The notes: a model not told the origin generated them from the sequence alone. A stretch of 64,000 bases of DNA from Hyphococcus flavus (GCF_028748065.1 NZ_CP118166.1:1131501-1195500); one strand, 5' to 3'; numbered from the stretch's first letter, positions 45,853 to 57,691 are shown. Program-made: numbers and translations.

Positions 45853-45925
45853 GGATCATTCCTCCGCCTGCATCTCGCCCCTTGCTGCGAGACGCAAACA
45901 CGTCAGCGGTCAAATAATTCCATCG

Positions 45926-46585
45926 TCAGGCAGCGCCGACGGTTAAAAGAAAGAAAGTCACGTAAACCGCAAACATGGCGGCGGCGAGTAACGCTGCGAT
46001 GATGGCGCGCCATTTCATGCGGGAAAAGCTTGTCTGGCGCGCCACGTCCGCGACAGCCTCGCCAACTTCGCTCGAAATGCTGTGGGCGTTGTACTTTGAA
46101 AAAGCGAGCCAGTAGCGCGCTGGCCCTGTTTCCATCGCCAGCATGGCCTCTGCGTAAGCGCGCTCAAAAGCGATGCCGGCCACAAATTCAACCAGCGCCT
46201 TACGCGGATTCCATCTGTGTTTGCGGATATGGCGCCACGCCGGGGCCATGTATGGCAGCGTTCTAAGGGCATCGCGCAGGACAAACACCGCAATCAGCGC
46301 GCTTGTGACGATCAACAGACCCTGATGCGTGAGATGACCTTCGGCAAATAGAAGGTAAATAGCCGCGACCAAGCCGGCTTTGACGCCCAGCGAAAGCCCG
46401 AATGACACTAGACGTTCGGAAATGACTTCATTGATATGCTTGTCCAGCTCCGCAATTGCCCTCGTTCGGGCAATTTCGATCTCTGCAGGCAGGCGTTTTT
46501 CAATTTCCCGGTCCACAGCGCGCCGTCCATAAGCCGCTGCACCGCCAATGGCCATCGCCGCAATGAGAAGTAACCGTCCGATCAT
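45926..46585 (-). CDS. Membrane protein of unknown function
   Basis: The product is about 219 residues from ATG at 46585. Hydrophobic segments occur at the N-terminus (LLLIAAMAIGGAAAYG), near 65-110 and at the C-terminus (IIAALLAAAMFAVYVTFFLL), with an amphipathic charged stretch in between. I do not recognise a family. It precedes the divergent DUF883 and holin-like genes. Confidence 0.5.
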   Translation of the reverse strand: MIGRLLLIAAMAIGGAAAYGRRAVDREIEKRLPAEIEIARTRAIAELDKHINEVISERLVSFGLSLGVKAGLVAAIYLLFAEGHLTHQGLLIVTSALIAVFVLRDALRTLPYMAPAWRHIRKHRWNPRKALVEFVAGIAFERAYAEAMLAMETGPARYWLAFSKYNAHSISSEVGEAVADVARQTSFSRMKWRAIIAALLAAAMFAVYVTFFLLTVGAA

Positions 46586-46792
46586 ATCGTTTATTTCGCC
46601 GCCCTGCGCGACAAACACCGCCAGGCTCAAAAAGTTGCTTTTATATCGTTAAACCTTTGTGACGTTTCAAGCAGAGAGCCGTAGGCCCCGCTTTGCCAAA
46701 AAATACGGTTTTGGCATGAAACCATTCCCCTGCTCTGCTGTTTGTGTCTGGAAAGTAAATTTGACCACCAGAATTAAAGTGGGAGTATTCTC

Positions 46793-47110
46793 ATGACGTC
46801 TACAGATAAAGTTAAGGACGCAAGCGCTGCTCTGGCGGATGATGTCGCTCAGCTTCGCAAGGACTTTAAGACCCTGCGCGATGACATTTCGTCATTGGCT
46901 AGCGCTGGCGCCAAAGAAACAAAATCGCAATTAAAAGATGGCCTCTCCAAAGCCGAACATCAGGCGGAGGCGACAATGGACGCTGCGACCTCGGAGCTAT
47001 TGGAAATCCAGAAACAAACAGAAAAAGCGATCCGCAAAAACCCCATCTCAACTGTCGGCGCGGCGCTCGCCATCGGATATTTCGTCGGCAACATGCTGTC
47101 GCGGAGGTAG
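46793..47110 (+). CDS. DUF883 family protein (ElaB/YqjD-like)
   Basis: This 105-residue protein has a heptad-like helical region (VAQLRKDFKTLRDDISSLAS) and a C-terminal membrane anchor with GXXXG (IRKNPISTVGAALAIGYFVG). ElaB/YqjD-like proteins bind ribosomes at the inner membrane in stationary phase. The C-terminal RKNP motif is conserved. It is followed 5 bases later by a membrane-protein gene, so an operon is likely. Confidence 0.85.
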   Translation: MTSTDKVKDASAALADDVAQLRKDFKTLRDDISSLASAGAKETKSQLKDGLSKAEHQAEATMDAATSELLEIQKQTEKAIRKNPISTVGAALAIGYFVGNMLSRR

Positions 47111-47114
47111 CGCG

Positions 47115-47567
47115 ATGCTTCGGCGGCCAATGAAAAAGGCGCGCCGCGCTTTTGAGGGTGCGGCCGTTGAAGCGGCGTTCATTCTCGCGGCGCTGATTGT
47201 CGCCTGTGGCGCAATACTGTTTGCCGCTGCTGGCTTCGCCATGTGGCTGTCCACAGTCATGCCAGCGCATTTCGCCATGATCCTTACAGCAGCGATGATC
47301 GCCTTGGTCGCTGTCATTATCTTTCTCGCCGGTCATCATATGGAAGCGCCGGAACCTGAGCCGGAAGAAGAACCGGACGATTCAAGTCCGATGAAGGGCG
47401 TTATGAAAACCGTCGGATCACTCGGCGGATCTGCGGACGTCATCGCCGCTAACCTGATGGCGCGGCAGTTCAATCGGGCGCCCGTCTCCGCTCTTGCGGC
47501 GACAGTTGCATTGGGGGCGTTGCTGGGCATGGCGTCATCGCATTCCGATGATGCTGACGACAGCTAA
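47115..47567 (+). CDS. Small holin-like (phage holin superfamily-type) membrane protein
   Basis: The product is 150 residues from ATG at 47115, behind GGAGG. Two close hydrophobic helices (AAFILAALIVACGAILFAAAG and AMILTAAMIALVAVIIFLAG) are followed by an acidic Pro/Glu-rich stretch and a C-terminal amphipathic helix. The YqjE/DUF1469-like layout fits a DUF883 partner. The function is unknown. Confidence 0.6.
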   Translation: MLRRPMKKARRAFEGAAVEAAFILAALIVACGAILFAAAGFAMWLSTVMPAHFAMILTAAMIALVAVIIFLAGHHMEAPEPEPEEEPDDSSPMKGVMKTVGSLGGSADVIAANLMARQFNRAPVSALAATVALGALLGMASSHSDDADDS

Positions 47568-47602
47568 AACACATCTGGACGAGTTAAACGCCGGATGCTT
47601 CA

Positions 47603-48511
47603 TTGCATCGCGTGAAAGTCTTTTATTCCGACACATTCAATCTGAACCTGCCGCCGGGGCATCGGTTTCCCGGAAATAAATACGGTAAACTACGCCATGC
47701 GCTGCTGCAGCAGAAAATCCTGTCAGAAGATATGATGCTGGCGTCGGAATTGATCGATGACGCGGCGCTATTGCGCGCGCATTCGCCTGAATATGTCGCC
47801 TCTATCGATGATGGTACAATCAATCCATCGGCCATGCGGCGCATCGGCTTCCCATGGTCAGAACATATCGCCTTGCGTGCAAGAGCGACCATGGGCGGCG
47901 CGGTGGCGGCGGCGCGCGCGGCGCTTGACGATGGCGTTTCAGGGCAGCTCGCCGGTGGCACGCACCACGCTCATTACGACTTCGGGTCGGGCTATTGCGT
48001 GTTCAACGATTTCGCCGTGGCGGCGCTGGCGTTACTTGCCGAAGAGGCCGTTTCAAAAGTCGCTATCATTGATCTTGATGTCCATCAGGGTGACGGAAAC
48101 GGCGCCATACTCAGCCCGCGCGAGGACGTGTTTGTTCTTTCCATACACGGCGAGAAAAATTTTCCATTCCGGAAAGTCACATCAGACCTTGATCTGAACT
48201 TACCCGACGGCGTCGAAGATAAAGAATATCTCTCAGCACTGGCCGGCGTTCTGCCCGCCGTGTGGGAGTTTAAACCGGATATTGTGCTTTATCAGGCCGG
48301 CGTCGACCCATTGAAAGAAGACCGGTTGGGGCGCATGGCGCTGACCCATGAAGGGCTGATGGCGCGTGACAGACTTGTGTTATCGGAATGCAAAAAACGC
48401 GGACTGCCCGTATCAATCGCCATTGGCGGCGGTTACGCCAACCCGATTGACGCCAGTGTCGCCGCTTACGCCAACACTTGGCGCGCCGCGAAAGATGTGT
48501 GGGGTTTTTGA
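47603..48511 (+). CDS. Histone deacetylase family amidohydrolase
   Basis: This 302-residue protein is in the arginase/deacetylase fold. GGTHHAHYDFGSGYCVFND, DLDVHQGDGNG and VLYQAGVDPLKEDRLG give the metal and catalytic His/Asp sites. Bacterial members deacetylate polyamines or acetoin-type substrates. No ATG exists near the conserved start; TTG at 47603 and GTG at 47612 are the options, and TTG has the better GGA spacing. Confidence 0.88.
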   Translation: MHRVKVFYSDTFNLNLPPGHRFPGNKYGKLRHALLQQKILSEDMMLASELIDDAALLRAHSPEYVASIDDGTINPSAMRRIGFPWSEHIALRARATMGGAVAAARAALDDGVSGQLAGGTHHAHYDFGSGYCVFNDFAVAALALLAEEAVSKVAIIDLDVHQGDGNGAILSPREDVFVLSIHGEKNFPFRKVTSDLDLNLPDGVEDKEYLSALAGVLPAVWEFKPDIVLYQAGVDPLKEDRLGRMALTHEGLMARDRLVLSECKKRGLPVSIAIGGGYANPIDASVAAYANTWRAAKDVWGF

Positions 48512-48641
48512 TCTCAACTCATCTACTCATATCCGCGCTTCATCGAAAAAATGCGATGAAGGCCTGAAACGACGACAGTGTCGCGGACCTGTTCGCTATA
48601 TGGTGATTGGCAGTCGAACATTCACGAAAAGCTGGAACACG

Positions 48642-49097
48642 ATGAAAAAACCAACGGCATTTTTCCTGGCGATGGCGGTATCAGCGCTCGGCGTGAGTGC
48701 GGCGCAAACTGACCCAGGGTCTTGCTCGGCTCCGCTCGTCGCTATTTCGTCTGAAGGCGACGTTCTGTCTGGTGAAAAGGCCGCTCTGATCGACGCTGTA
48801 AATGCGGGGCGCACAATTCGCGTCGGGTTCGGCCTCGGCCAGGGCGACACAGACGGCTACTTTCTAACACACTGGTTCGAAGCGCGATTTATTACCGTCT
48901 TGGGCGACGATGTTTTCACCCAAACGCCATTTATTCATCGACAGCGCCCAGATGCCGATGCAAGCGACATTTTTCTTACGGATGAAAGCCAGAAATGGGT
49001 CGCCACCATGGGAACAAATGGCATCCTGCATTCGCGTTTTCTGGATGATTCAAAAGTCGCAACGCATAAGGTCGATTCGTGGTGGTGCGCTTCTTAA
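48642..49097 (+). CDS. Secreted protein of unknown function
   Basis: The product is 151 residues from ATG at 48642, with a Sec signal peptide (LAMAVSALGVSAAQT). The mature part starts DPGSCSAPLVAISSEG and later holds SRFLDDSKVATHKVDSWWCAS, so two Cys are near the ends. It has no family I recognise. It lies between the deacetylase and threonine aldolase genes. Confidence 0.5.
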   Translation: MKKPTAFFLAMAVSALGVSAAQTDPGSCSAPLVAISSEGDVLSGEKAALIDAVNAGRTIRVGFGLGQGDTDGYFLTHWFEARFITVLGDDVFTQTPFIHRQRPDADASDIFLTDESQKWVATMGTNGILHSRFLDDSKVATHKVDSWWCAS

Positions 49098-49118
49098 TAA
49101 TCGCACCATCCCACAAAA

Positions 49119-50174
49119 TCAGGCGGGGCTCTTAACGGCGGCGCTGACCCGGTCGATAAACCCATCCACCTCTTCTTCCGTCGTCCTGAACGAAGCGATC
49201 AGTCGGTTCATGCGGCCTTCGGCGGGATCGCCCGGCGTAATCCATGGATAAAACGGCTCTCCCGCTGCACGCAGTTTCTCTGCCGCATCGCCGGGAAAGC
49301 ATGCGAACACCTCGTTGATCTCAGTCGGGTAGGAAATTTCAACGCCGTCAATGGCGGCAAGCCCGTCCGAGAGCCGCTTGCCCATGGCGTTAGCGCGCGC
49401 AGCCAGTCGCAACCACAAATCATTAGCCAGATAGGCGTCGAACTGCGCCGAGATAAATCGCATTTTTGACCACAGATGTCCGGCGCGCTTGCGGCGAAAG
49501 TCAAAATCTTTCGCCATGGACGGGTCGAAAAACACCACTGCTTCCGCCGCAAGGCAGCCGTTTTTCGTGCCGCCAAAGCATAAGATATCGACGCCGGCCC
49601 TCCACGTCATGTCTGCCGGGGACGCGCCTGATGAAGCGACCGCATTGGCGAACCGCGCGCCGTCCATATGAACCGTCAGATCCGCATTATGCGCCGCGTC
49701 GCACAGCGCTTTCAATTCGCCTGCGGAGTAAAGCGTGCCGCATTCCGTAGCCTGTGTTAGGGATAAGACCGAAGGCGGACTCCCATGCGGCGGGCGATAT
49801 GGAAATCCTTTTAGCGCTTTCGTAAACCCGTCAACTGTCAGCTTGCCGCCTTCACCGGGAACCGGGATCAGCTTTGCGCCGCCCGTTAAAAATTCCGGCC
49901 CGGCGCACTCATCCATCTGCACATGACTTTCTTCATGACAAAAAATCATGCCGTAAGGCGGTGACAGAACCGAAAGCGCAAGACCGTTTGCTGCGCCGCC
50001 CGTCGCGACAAAATAAACGGCGCATTCGCGCTCGAAAACCTGGGCAAAACGGGCCTCAACCCGCTTTGTCAATTCATCGCCGCCATAGGCAGGGACGGCG
50101 CCGTCATTGGCCTTGGCGATGGCGTCGAGAATTTCCGGCGCGGCGCCGGCCCAATTGTCTGATGCAAAGGTCAT
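49119..50174 (-). CDS. Low-specificity L-threonine aldolase
   Basis: The product is 351 residues from ATG at 50174 (MTFASDNWAGAAPEI). It cleaves L-threonine to glycine and acetaldehyde with PLP. The PLP lysine is in FGGTKNGCLAAEAV; VHMDGARFANA supplies the PLP-binding Asp, and PAYGGDELTKRVE is the usual start region. The upstream open frame shows no conservation. Confidence 0.93.
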   Translation of the reverse strand: MTFASDNWAGAAPEILDAIAKANDGAVPAYGGDELTKRVEARFAQVFERECAVYFVATGGAANGLALSVLSPPYGMIFCHEESHVQMDECAGPEFLTGGAKLIPVPGEGGKLTVDGFTKALKGFPYRPPHGSPPSVLSLTQATECGTLYSAGELKALCDAAHNADLTVHMDGARFANAVASSGASPADMTWRAGVDILCFGGTKNGCLAAEAVVFFDPSMAKDFDFRRKRAGHLWSKMRFISAQFDAYLANDLWLRLAARANAMGKRLSDGLAAIDGVEISYPTEINEVFACFPGDAAEKLRAAGEPFYPWITPGDPAEGRMNRLIASFRTTEEEVDGFIDRVSAAVKSPA

Positions 50175-50317
50175 ATTTGGAAACCTTGCTGCGACGCCGG
50201 CCGGCGTCAAGTAGACATCATTGCGGCGGCGGCGTATTCTCAACATTGCATCGCGCGGGGATCGCCCACCGCAAGATCCCCGTCAGTTCGGACATTCTGA
50301 ACATAAAGGGGAGAGAT

Positions 50318-51223
50318 ATGCACAGATCATCATCGCTGTTATTCACCGCCGCCTGCCTGGCGTCGCCAGCAGCGGCCCAAACCATCGCCAACGTCACCGC
50401 TGCGCCGTCCGAAGCCGAAATCGGCGAGGATGTAACAATCATCGTTACACGCTCCGGCGTTGTCGACTGTTCCGCGCAGATTGTATTCGGCGACGGTTCG
50501 CCGCCACAATCCTTTACCCTGACGGATCAGCCCGAAGAATTCACCCATGCCTATGACGCGGCCGGGGAGTACACAGTCACGGCGAGCGCCGGACGAGGCG
50601 TTATTGCGTGCCAGGGAGAAGCAGCAGACACTGTATCGATTACCAGCGGGAGGAGCGGGGGCTCGTGGAAAGACGACCTGCAGACATCCGAGGATTATCA
50701 GGGGCCGACGCCAAACCGGAACGGCAGCCGGCGGACGCCGCCCTTGCCGCCTCCGAAAAGCCTTGAAGATACGCCGCTCTATGACGTTCTTAATGAGACG
50801 CGCGTCTTGTTAAGCAGCGATCCCGGCGTTTCGGTTTTGGAATGCGGCACGGATGGCAACCAGAATGCATGCAACGCCTTTTATCACTATGCTGAAGATT
50901 GTGTGGGCGGCGAAGAGTTCTTCAGCCCTACTCAAGGCGTGGCGATTTACGGCCTGCACAAAAACTGCGGATCGGCCGGTTACGATACCGGTACGGACCG
51001 GTATCAGATTTCACTCAAAAACGGCTGGTATATCAGTAAGGTCGTCGAAGTGCTGATCAATCCTTCGAGTTCCGACGACACAGCGACCGTATCCCCGATC
51101 CCGGCGGGCGTAGGGGTCAGCGACGCAGTCATCACTGCGGACTGGAGCGCGTCGCCGGCGGACGAAATAAGCTATTGGGTGCGCATCGAAATCACAGGGC
51201 CGAAAGATAAAAGCCCGTTTTAA
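50318..51223 (+). CDS. Secreted PKD-like domain protein, unknown function
   Basis: The product is 301 residues from ATG at 50318, behind AAGGGGAGAG. A signal peptide is followed by a PKD-like beta-sandwich (residues 23-110: DCSAQIVFGDGSPPQSFTL, HAYDAAGEYTVTASAG). A Pro/Arg linker leads to a C-terminal domain with four or more Cys (LECGTDGNQNACNAFYHYA, AIYGLHKNCGSAG), possibly disulphide-bonded. The stop shares TTAA with the convergent HAD gene. The function is unknown. Confidence 0.6.
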   Translation: MHRSSSLLFTAACLASPAAAQTIANVTAAPSEAEIGEDVTIIVTRSGVVDCSAQIVFGDGSPPQSFTLTDQPEEFTHAYDAAGEYTVTASAGRGVIACQGEAADTVSITSGRSGGSWKDDLQTSEDYQGPTPNRNGSRRTPPLPPPKSLEDTPLYDVLNETRVLLSSDPGVSVLECGTDGNQNACNAFYHYAEDCVGGEEFFSPTQGVAIYGLHKNCGSAGYDTGTDRYQISLKNGWYISKVVEVLINPSSSDDTATVSPIPAGVGVSDAVITADWSASPADEISYWVRIEITGPKDKSPF

Positions 51224-51900
51224 CCGAACGCTGCGAGAAAGGCTATGAAATCATCAAGCGTGCGAACTGCCCCGGCGCTCAACAACCGCTCGCCGTGGCC
51301 TTCGAAACAATGCCCGCCACCAAGAAACCCCCAGACGGTCATCCCTGCGGCTCGCCCGGCCTTTACGCCATTTTCGCTGTCTTCGAGCACCAGACATCTC
51401 GCCGGATCGGCCGTCAGTTTTTCTGCGGTGTAAAGAAAAATATCCGGCGCCGGTTTTCCGTGAGCGACAAGGTCGGCGGAATAAACATGCGGCGCGGCTA
51501 GCTCGTAAAGTCCCGTTCGTTCCAATTTTGATTTCAAAAAATGCGCACGCGAGGATGATGCAACGCCGATACGGCTGAAGCACTCTCTTGCCCTTTTCAG
51601 CGCAGTGTCCGCATTCCGGATAATTTGCAAAGCATGACGTTCGCGACGACGCCCGGCGAGAACAAGGTCTTCGAAATTATCCGGCGCTTCTTTTTCAAAT
51701 GCTTGTCTGAAGTCATCCCTCAGTACAGTAAAAAATGCGCTGTCATGCAGGCCGACAAATTTCCGCACATACTCTTGCGGAGAATAATGAAGCCCGAACT
51801 CTTCAAGAGCCGCACGCTCTCCCTTGATCGCCAGCACTTCGGAATCGACAAGCACGCCATCGCAGTCGAATATCACTGCATCAAAAGCATTTAGGTTCAT
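51220..51900 (-). CDS. HAD-superfamily hydrolase (phosphoglycolate phosphatase-like)
   Basis: The product is 226 residues from ATG at 51900. HAD motif I is FDCDGVLVDSE, motif II is GVASSSRAHFLKSKLE, and motif III/IV GKPAPDIFLYTAEKL and LVLEDSENGVKAGRAAGM follow, with a cap domain between. It is a subfamily IA phosphatase/phosphoglucomutase-like enzyme; the substrate is unknown. Confidence 0.9.
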   Translation of the reverse strand: MNLNAFDAVIFDCDGVLVDSEVLAIKGERAALEEFGLHYSPQEYVRKFVGLHDSAFFTVLRDDFRQAFEKEAPDNFEDLVLAGRRRERHALQIIRNADTALKRARECFSRIGVASSSRAHFLKSKLERTGLYELAAPHVYSADLVAHGKPAPDIFLYTAEKLTADPARCLVLEDSENGVKAGRAAGMTVWGFLGGGHCFEGHGERLLSAGAVRTLDDFIAFLAAFG

Positions 51901-52252
51901 GCAGAAAACTTTTCCAGTTGCGCGAGCTCTGATTATTGCAGCGCCGGTTGTCCGCCCCCTTATGCACGCCGCAACACGATAAGAAAAGACGAAACGCAAC
52001 TTTGAAGCGAATTATATCTATCTGCGACACGCCACAAAAACACCTTGCTCTTTCCATTCACTTTCTTGTTCGCACGCTGAGTAACCCGGCGCTGGTTTCC
52101 GCTTTTTCTTGTCTTGAGCATTTTTGCAGCGTAGAAAATAAGTCGAGTTGAGAGGGCTGATCCTGCTGTAATTCAACTGACAGGCGACATACGTTTTTTG
52201 CGCTCGCCGCAGGGATGAATTTACAGGGTTTTATAGTTACGGGGTGCGTAAA
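51901..52252. promoter_or_regulatory. 352-base divergent promoter region
   Basis: This spacer separates the HAD gene and the haloperoxidase gene. A perfect minus-strand TATAAT is at 52011-52016, about 110 bases before the HAD ATG, but its -35 is poor (TTTTGT). On the plus strand the part at 52080-52252 is AT-rich and precedes the haloperoxidase start. I see no RNA gene or small open frame that I trust. Confidence 0.3.
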
Positions 52253-53917
52253 ATGACAAAATTTTTCATGATACTGGCAGCCGTTGGCGCAATCACGGCT
52301 TCGACCGCAACGCTCGGCGCGCGCGCAGAAGAGCCGGAAAACGAAGGGGCCGCCAAGTTTTCTGAAGTGCAAAAGCTTGGCTATTTGGGGCGCACAAGCC
52401 GCTCAGCGCTCACCCGGAGCGTACTCGACCGGCTGAGAGCGAGAAAGTACCACGCTGAAAACACGCTTGAACGGCTGGTAATGTGGCACGATGTGGCCCT
52501 TGATTCTGTCGCGCTCGATCACACGCCAGACCCTGATACCGGCGCCGTGCCGTTCGTTCAGGGAGGCCCCACGCGCACCAGCCGCGGGCTCGCCATGACG
52601 CAGACAGCCGTGTTCGACGCTCTCAACGCCTTCAGCCTTGAATATGTGTCTTACAATAAAGTCGGTCGCGCGCACCCTTTTGCGTCAGAGGACGTAGCGA
52701 TCGCCTGGGCGGCGTACACAGTTCAAAAAGCGCTCTACCCGGAACAGGCCGAACGGCTCACCGCAATTCTTGAAGACGATCTGCGCGACATTCGCGCCGG
52801 CAACCTTGCCCGCCGGATGGGACGCAAGATCGGTGAGAAAGCCGCGGTCGCCATGCTGAAAAACCGCGCCCGTGACCGCTCGCGCGATCCCGAACCACAG
52901 TTTGGCGAAGGCGGACGGGTTGGCGATGGAACGACCAATTATTTCGGCGAGAAGGTGAATGCCGCATCGACAAATATCGGCGAGTGGACGCCAGATCCGA
53001 ACACGCCCGAGTTTTCCGGCGACTTTAACTTGTCGCTCGGCGCATTCTGGGGCGGCGTGGCGCCATTCGCACTCGACAGCGGCGATCAGTATCGCTTGCC
53101 GCCGCCGCCTGCGGTCGGTTCGCAAGCTTACAACGACGCCTTTGCAGAAGTCGCGTCGGTTGGCGGCGCGCCGGAAAACACAAACACGCCAAGCCTATCG
53201 ACACCTGAAAAACGGTTTATCGGCAACTTCTGGGGCTATGACGCCGTGCCGCTGCTGGGCACGCCGCCACGCGCATATAACCAGATTGCCGTTCAGGTTG
53301 CGATGCAGGAAGGTATTGACGATCCGCTTGAGCTCGCTCGACTACTCGCCATGGTCAATGTCGGCCTTGCTGATTCTGGCATCGCCGCGTGGGACAGCAA
53401 ATGGTATTATAACTGGTGGCGTCCGGTGACTGGCATTCGCGCTGAAGACGGCGCAGCAGGAACCAACAATGATCCTGCCTGGGACCCGGTCGGCGTTTCG
53501 ATCGTCAATGTTGAGCTGCCCAGCGGCCAGGCATTTCTCCGCCCGACGCCGCCATTCCCGGCTTATCCGTCAGGGCACGCGACATTCTGTTCGTCCATGA
53601 TCCAGCTTCTAATCTCGTTCTTCGGCGATGATGTTGCGTTCTCTTTCACTTCTGACGAGTACAACGGCGAAGGTGTTGACCCGTTCAACGGCGCGCCGCG
53701 ACCGCTTGTGCCGGTCTTGTATGACAACCTCTCTGACATGCAGATCGAGAATGGATTGAGCCGCGTTTATAACGGCGTGCACTGGAGCTATGACAATCTT
53801 CAGGGCCAGGTGCTGGGAACCAATATCGCGCAGCATATCCTCAACGATGTGGAAGCTTTTCAACCAGTTGATCACTGGCGCCCGCGCCGAAACAAGGTAC
53901 TGGACCGTAGACGTTGA
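52253..53917 (+). CDS. Vanadium-dependent haloperoxidase / PAP2 family protein
   Basis: The product is 554 residues from ATG at 52253 behind GGGG; a GTG three codons earlier is possible. A signal peptide is followed by a helical bundle domain. The PAP2-type site is complete: KWYYNWWRPVTGIR, PAYPSGHATFCSS (PSGH) and SRVYNGVHWSYDNLQG (the vanadate-ligating His). The enzyme would be exported and oxidise halides with H2O2, although the phosphatase reaction cannot be excluded by sequence. Confidence 0.88.
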   Translation: MTKFFMILAAVGAITASTATLGARAEEPENEGAAKFSEVQKLGYLGRTSRSALTRSVLDRLRARKYHAENTLERLVMWHDVALDSVALDHTPDPDTGAVPFVQGGPTRTSRGLAMTQTAVFDALNAFSLEYVSYNKVGRAHPFASEDVAIAWAAYTVQKALYPEQAERLTAILEDDLRDIRAGNLARRMGRKIGEKAAVAMLKNRARDRSRDPEPQFGEGGRVGDGTTNYFGEKVNAASTNIGEWTPDPNTPEFSGDFNLSLGAFWGGVAPFALDSGDQYRLPPPPAVGSQAYNDAFAEVASVGGAPENTNTPSLSTPEKRFIGNFWGYDAVPLLGTPPRAYNQIAVQVAMQEGIDDPLELARLLAMVNVGLADSGIAAWDSKWYYNWWRPVTGIRAEDGAAGTNNDPAWDPVGVSIVNVELPSGQAFLRPTPPFPAYPSGHATFCSSMIQLLISFFGDDVAFSFTSDEYNGEGVDPFNGAPRPLVPVLYDNLSDMQIENGLSRVYNGVHWSYDNLQGQVLGTNIAQHILNDVEAFQPVDHWRPRRNKVLDRRR

Positions 53918-53971
53918 TTGAAAAGATCGCGGGACGCTCTTTAATCCTGCTTACAACTCACCGAGGCTAGG

Positions 53972-54499
53972 ATGAAACGCCGTCTTCTTGCGGGACTGAC
54001 AATGGTCGCGGCGACAGCGTGCAACGCCGAGCTGGAAGAGGACGCCCGCGTTTTGGATGCTTCAACGCAAACTGACGAAAGCGATTTGTCACGCGGCGCC
54101 ATAGAAGGACGCGAATTCAACGCCATCGAAATCGACTCCATGCGGCCGGCTTTCGAAAAAGAGACGGTGATCAAACTGAACACCATCGTCAGAAGGTCAT
54201 TGGAAACCGCTAACGAATATACGGCGGGCATTCGGGATATTCGCGTAATGGTAACTGCTGCGGCCCAGGATGACGCAAGCGACAAGCAAGTTGCACAAGC
54301 GCTGACAGGCTTAAAGCAACTTGAAGACTGGCACGCGCAAGCGCTATCCGCGCAGACGGATATGAACGCCGCAGTGGCGGCGCTCGAAACAAGTGGTGAA
54401 GACTACAGCGAAGAAATTCTCGCCGGCATGGTTCAATATGTGAACGACGTCGAGCGTTTATTGCGCGAAGAAATCGAAACTCTAGAAAAAACGTTCTAG
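53972..54499 (+). CDS. Putative lipoprotein of unknown function
   Basis: This 175-residue protein has a lipobox (TMVAATACNAE, lipid Cys near residue 17). The rest is helical with long amphipathic segments and no recognised family. It lies between the haloperoxidase and the convergent hppA, and a strong terminator follows. Confidence 0.55.
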   Translation: MKRRLLAGLTMVAATACNAELEEDARVLDASTQTDESDLSRGAIEGREFNAIEIDSMRPAFEKETVIKLNTIVRRSLETANEYTAGIRDIRVMVTAAAQDDASDKQVAQALTGLKQLEDWHAQALSAQTDMNAAVAALETSGEDYSEEILAGMVQYVNDVERLLREEIETLEKTF

Positions 54500-54522
54500 C
54501 GACTATGCTCGACAACCTAGTA

Positions 54523-54552
54523 AAAAAGGGCCCGCAAAAGCGGGCCCTTTTT
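54523..54552. terminator. Bidirectional intrinsic terminator between the lipoprotein gene and hppA
   Basis: GGGCCCGC (54528-54535) pairs with GCGGGCCC (54540-54547) around AAAA, flanked by A and T runs on both sides. It can end transcripts from the lipoprotein gene and from hppA, which converge here. Confidence 0.9.
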
Positions 54553-54576
54553 CTTTTCGGTAATGTATGTTTGGCG

Positions 54577-56703
<2,127 letters not shown>

Positions 56704-56920
56704 TTTATACCTTCCTAGGATTTCATTGTGATGAGTTGTGTGAACGCTGACATGGCCGCAGCGTAAGGGTCACGCCCCCGCGCGCGCTTCAACCAGCTCC
56801 CGTTGATGTCGGCGCGGAAACTGGCAAAGCCGGTCCGTAAAATCAACCAAAACTTGCTGCAACGCAGCTATGAGGTTGGTCCGCCTTACGGCGTTCAGTT
56901 TTCAGGCGGCGGGTAAGCGC

Positions 56921-57691
56921 CTAGGCGGCGCCCCTGGAGCGCATCGCCTGCCTTTTTTCGGGCTCAGCGTCGGTAAGCTCCTTAACCCAAGGAAATTTCT
57001 TGGCCGTTTCGTCCGTGTAACCAAGATTGCGGGCTGTTGCGCTACGCGGCGCATCGGCGGTTTCCGCGTAAAAAGTTCCGAACGCTTTGTCCCAGAAAAA
57101 CTCCGCGATCCCGAAATTACCGCTTTCGTTATGAAAATGGTGGGCGAGATGCCGCGCCTTGATGGTTTTCCAAAACTTTGATTTGGGCTCGAACGCCAAA
57201 TGCTGTCCGGCATGGAGGAATTCCGTGTAGCAGGTCATGACCACGGTTCCGGCGATGGCTGCACAGGCGCCGGAAAGCCCGTTAATCCACCAGCCCACGG
57301 GCCCGGCGGCGAAAAGGATCGTCGGCAGGGTGGTGTGGAGGCCCCCAAAAAGTACGGAAAGGTCATTGGGGAAACGGTGATGGTCATAGTGCACGCGCTT
57401 CCACAAGCTCGCCAGATAGGGCGTTTTGTACATCCAGCTGCCATGCAGAACGAAACGGTGGATCAGATACCAGGCGACTGGGAACATCAACGCGCCCACG
57501 ACAAAAGCCACGGCGAACAGCGTCAGTGACGTCATTGTCGCAAATCCGGTGATGAGCGCCACAAGGACGATCAGCGCATAAACCTGTATGGCCGGATAGG
57601 TCACATACGCCTTGACCAGATCGTCGAATGTCATCCGGTTGAGGAGGTATTCTTCCTCTTTCCACGCCTTATAGCCGATAAATAAACGCAT
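56921..57691 (-). CDS. FA2H-like fatty acid/sphingolipid hydroxylase
   Basis: This 256-residue membrane protein has the His clusters of the fatty acid hydroxylase superfamily: HRFVLH, HYDHHRFPND (HxxHH-x2-P-x-D), HAGQH and RHLAHHFHNESGNFGI. The order and spacing resemble Scs7/FA2H enzymes, which hydroxylate the acyl chain of sphingolipids or fatty acids. Hydrophobic segments at about 35-75 and 115-140 give four helices. It diverges from the ceramide operon, which supports a role in modifying ceramides, but by context and motif only. Confidence 0.75.
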   Translation of the reverse strand: MRLFIGYKAWKEEEYLLNRMTFDDLVKAYVTYPAIQVYALIVLVALITGFATMTSLTLFAVAFVVGALMFPVAWYLIHRFVLHGSWMYKTPYLASLWKRVHYDHHRFPNDLSVLFGGLHTTLPTILFAAGPVGWWINGLSGACAAIAGTVVMTCYTEFLHAGQHLAFEPKSKFWKTIKARHLAHHFHNESGNFGIAEFFWDKAFGTFYAETADAPRSATARNLGYTDETAKKFPWVKELTDAEPEKRQAMRSRGAA

